NCBI GenBank assembly: GCA_934662525.1
Contig: CAKUKJ010000013.1
Location: 1 to 16,520 of the forward strand
Direction of reading: 5' to 3'
DNA from: an uncultured Coriobacteriales bacterium
GTDB taxonomy: Bacteria; Actinomycetota; Coriobacteriia; Coriobacteriales; UMGS124
Length of the DNA: 16,520 bases
Shown here in pieces: positions 15,488 through 16,520 of the stretch. Both the position numbers and the translations under genes were made by a program. Positions within the stretch are counted from its first letter, which is position 1. Each line of letters begins with the position of its first letter. The notes beneath the pieces were generated by a model. That model was given only the letters and a program-made list of their open reading frames with translations, was not told the DNA's origin and made no database searches.

Positions 15488-16520
15488 CTACTTCGCAAAT
15501 AGTTTCCCCAGCTCGCAGAGGAAGTCGACCATGCGCTCGACTTGGCTCACGACGGCAAACTCTCGGACGCTGTGATAGTTGTACCCACCCGTCGAGATGT
15601 TTGGGCACGGCAGGTTGCGGAATGACAGGGCGGCTCCGTCGGTGCCGCCGCGGATGGGGCGCGTGAACGCCTGGACGCCGATGTTCGCGAAGGCCTGATA
15701 GGCGTTGTCAATCAACACGGGGTAGGGGGCAACTGCCTCGGCCATGTTGCGATACTGGTCGCGGATCTCCACGGAAACGCGAGGCTCGCTCCAACGCTTG
15801 TTGATGAAGCCGGCCACATCGAGCAAGGCCTGCTTCTTTGCCTCAAAGGCCTGGGCGCTGTGATCGCGTACGATGTAGTGGGCAAAAGCCTCGCTGCATG
15901 TGCCCTGGATATCGCAGAGATGAAAGAATCCCTCATAACCGTCGGTAAGTTCGGGTCGGGCTCCTTCGGGCAGGAGGCGGTCGAAGTCCTCAACCACGCG
16001 CAAGGCGTTGACCATGACGTTCTTGGCGCTGCCGGGGTGAATCTCGTGGCCGCGAACGCGGACAGTGGCGCTTGCGGCGTTGAAGCACTCGTACTCCACC
16101 CCGCCTAGCACGTCTCCGTCGATGGTGTAGCCATACGTCGCGCCGAAGGCATCGACGTCGAGCAGGCTGCAGCCGTGTCCAATCTCTTCGTCGGGCGCGA
16201 AGCAGACGGCGATGCGGGGATGGTGCAGCGTGGGGTCGGCGACGGCACGGGCAAGATAGGCCATGATCTCGGCAACGCCGGCCTTGTCGTCGGCACCGAG
16301 GAGGGTCGAACCGTCGGTGCAGACGAAGTCCTCGCCGACAAGCTCGGCCAGGCCGGGCGTATTATGCTCTGTCAGGCTCACCGTCTCGCCGTTGTGCTCG
16401 CCCAACACCAGCTCGCCGCCGTCATAGTGGAGAATCCGAGGTTCGACTCCCACGGCAGGGGCGTCGGGGCTCGTGTCGATGTGGGCGATGAGGGCCAGGC
16501 ACGGTGCATCCTCGTAGGAC
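15488..16520 (-). CDS. pepT: Peptidase T (tripeptidase), N-terminus outside window
   Basis: This is a zinc aminotripeptidase of the M20 family that releases the N-terminal residue of tripeptides. The frame is open to the window edge, giving 343 visible residues; about 65 N-terminal residues should lie beyond it, based on the AHIDT ligand motif, so the total would be near the usual 408. Visible dinuclear-site motifs, in order, are AHIDTSPD, GADDKAG with the bridging Asp, PDEEIGHG with the catalytic Glu, and GGYNYHS near the end with the last His ligand. HPGSAKN and RGGTDGAALS also match. The GTG at 16453 is internal, not the start. The gene converges on murA. Confidence 0.94.
   Translation of the reverse strand, partial: SYEDAPCLALIAHIDTSPDAPAVGVEPRILHYDGGELVLGEHNGETVSLTEHNTPGLAELVGEDFVCTDGSTLLGADDKAGVAEIMAYLARAVADPTLHHPRIAVCFAPDEEIGHGCSLLDVDAFGATYGYTIDGDVLGGVEYECFNAASATVRVRGHEIHPGSAKNVMVNALRVVEDFDRLLPEGARPELTDGYEGFFHLCDIQGTCSEAFAHYIVRDHSAQAFEAKKQALLDVAGFINKRWSEPRVSVEIRDQYRNMAEAVAPYPVLIDNAYQAFANIGVQAFTRPIRGGTDGAALSFRNLPCPNISTGGYNYHSVREFAVVSQVERMVDFLCELGKLFAK

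Noticed and set aside
16451..16453. GTG as the start of pepT
   Set aside because: The frame continues to the window edge and encodes the conserved AHIDTSPD metal-site motif upstream of this codon.

Overview
This window is about 16.5 kb of GC-rich chromosomal DNA. It looks like an anaerobic, high-GC, Gram-positive lineage, most likely a member of the Coriobacteriia (Olsenella/Collinsella/Atopobium-like). That placement is inference from three things: the high G+C with NNC/NNG codon preference, the flavin-domain secreted proteins with twin-arginine signals, and the run rpiB - dCMP deaminase - small membrane protein - atpBEFHAGDC - murA. No rRNA, transposase, integrase or CRISPR array is visible.

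Layout. At the left edge is an initiator tRNA-Met (first base outside the window) with its own hairpin terminator. Positions 150-5848 hold two amino-acid ABC importer operons arranged as mirror images: ATPase - permease - binding protein reading left, then binding protein - permease - ATPase reading right, from a shared 223-bp intergenic region. Positions 5947-6972 encode ribose-5-phosphate isomerase B and a dCMP deaminase. Positions 7053-14078 hold the complete F1Fo ATP synthase operon (small leader membrane protein, then a, c, b, delta, alpha, gamma, beta, epsilon), and murA follows 14 bp later in the same direction. At the right edge, convergent to murA, is peptidase T, which lacks about its first 65 residues because the window ends.

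The most unusual part is the pair of ABC importers. Both solute-binding proteins carry a twin-arginine signal and no lipobox, and both end in an FMN-binding (FMN_bind/NqrC-type) domain with a flavinylation-type motif: SGAT in one, SGAS in the other. The solute-binding domains differ clearly. The last 300 bp of each gene, covering linker, flavin domain, stop codon and a few bases beyond, align without a gap at about 92% identity, forming a long inverted repeat around the divergent promoters. Recombination between the arms would invert the middle and swap which binding domain is expressed with which permease/ATPase pair, keeping both reading frames. This is a hypothesis, but it can be tested from reads.

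The remaining genes are core metabolism. The ATP synthase appears proton-coupled from its c subunit, and its b subunit has an extra signal-peptide-like N-terminus. murA retains the fosfomycin-target cysteine. Peptidase T would supply amino acids from tripeptides, which fits a peptide/amino-acid-using lifestyle alongside two amino-acid importers.
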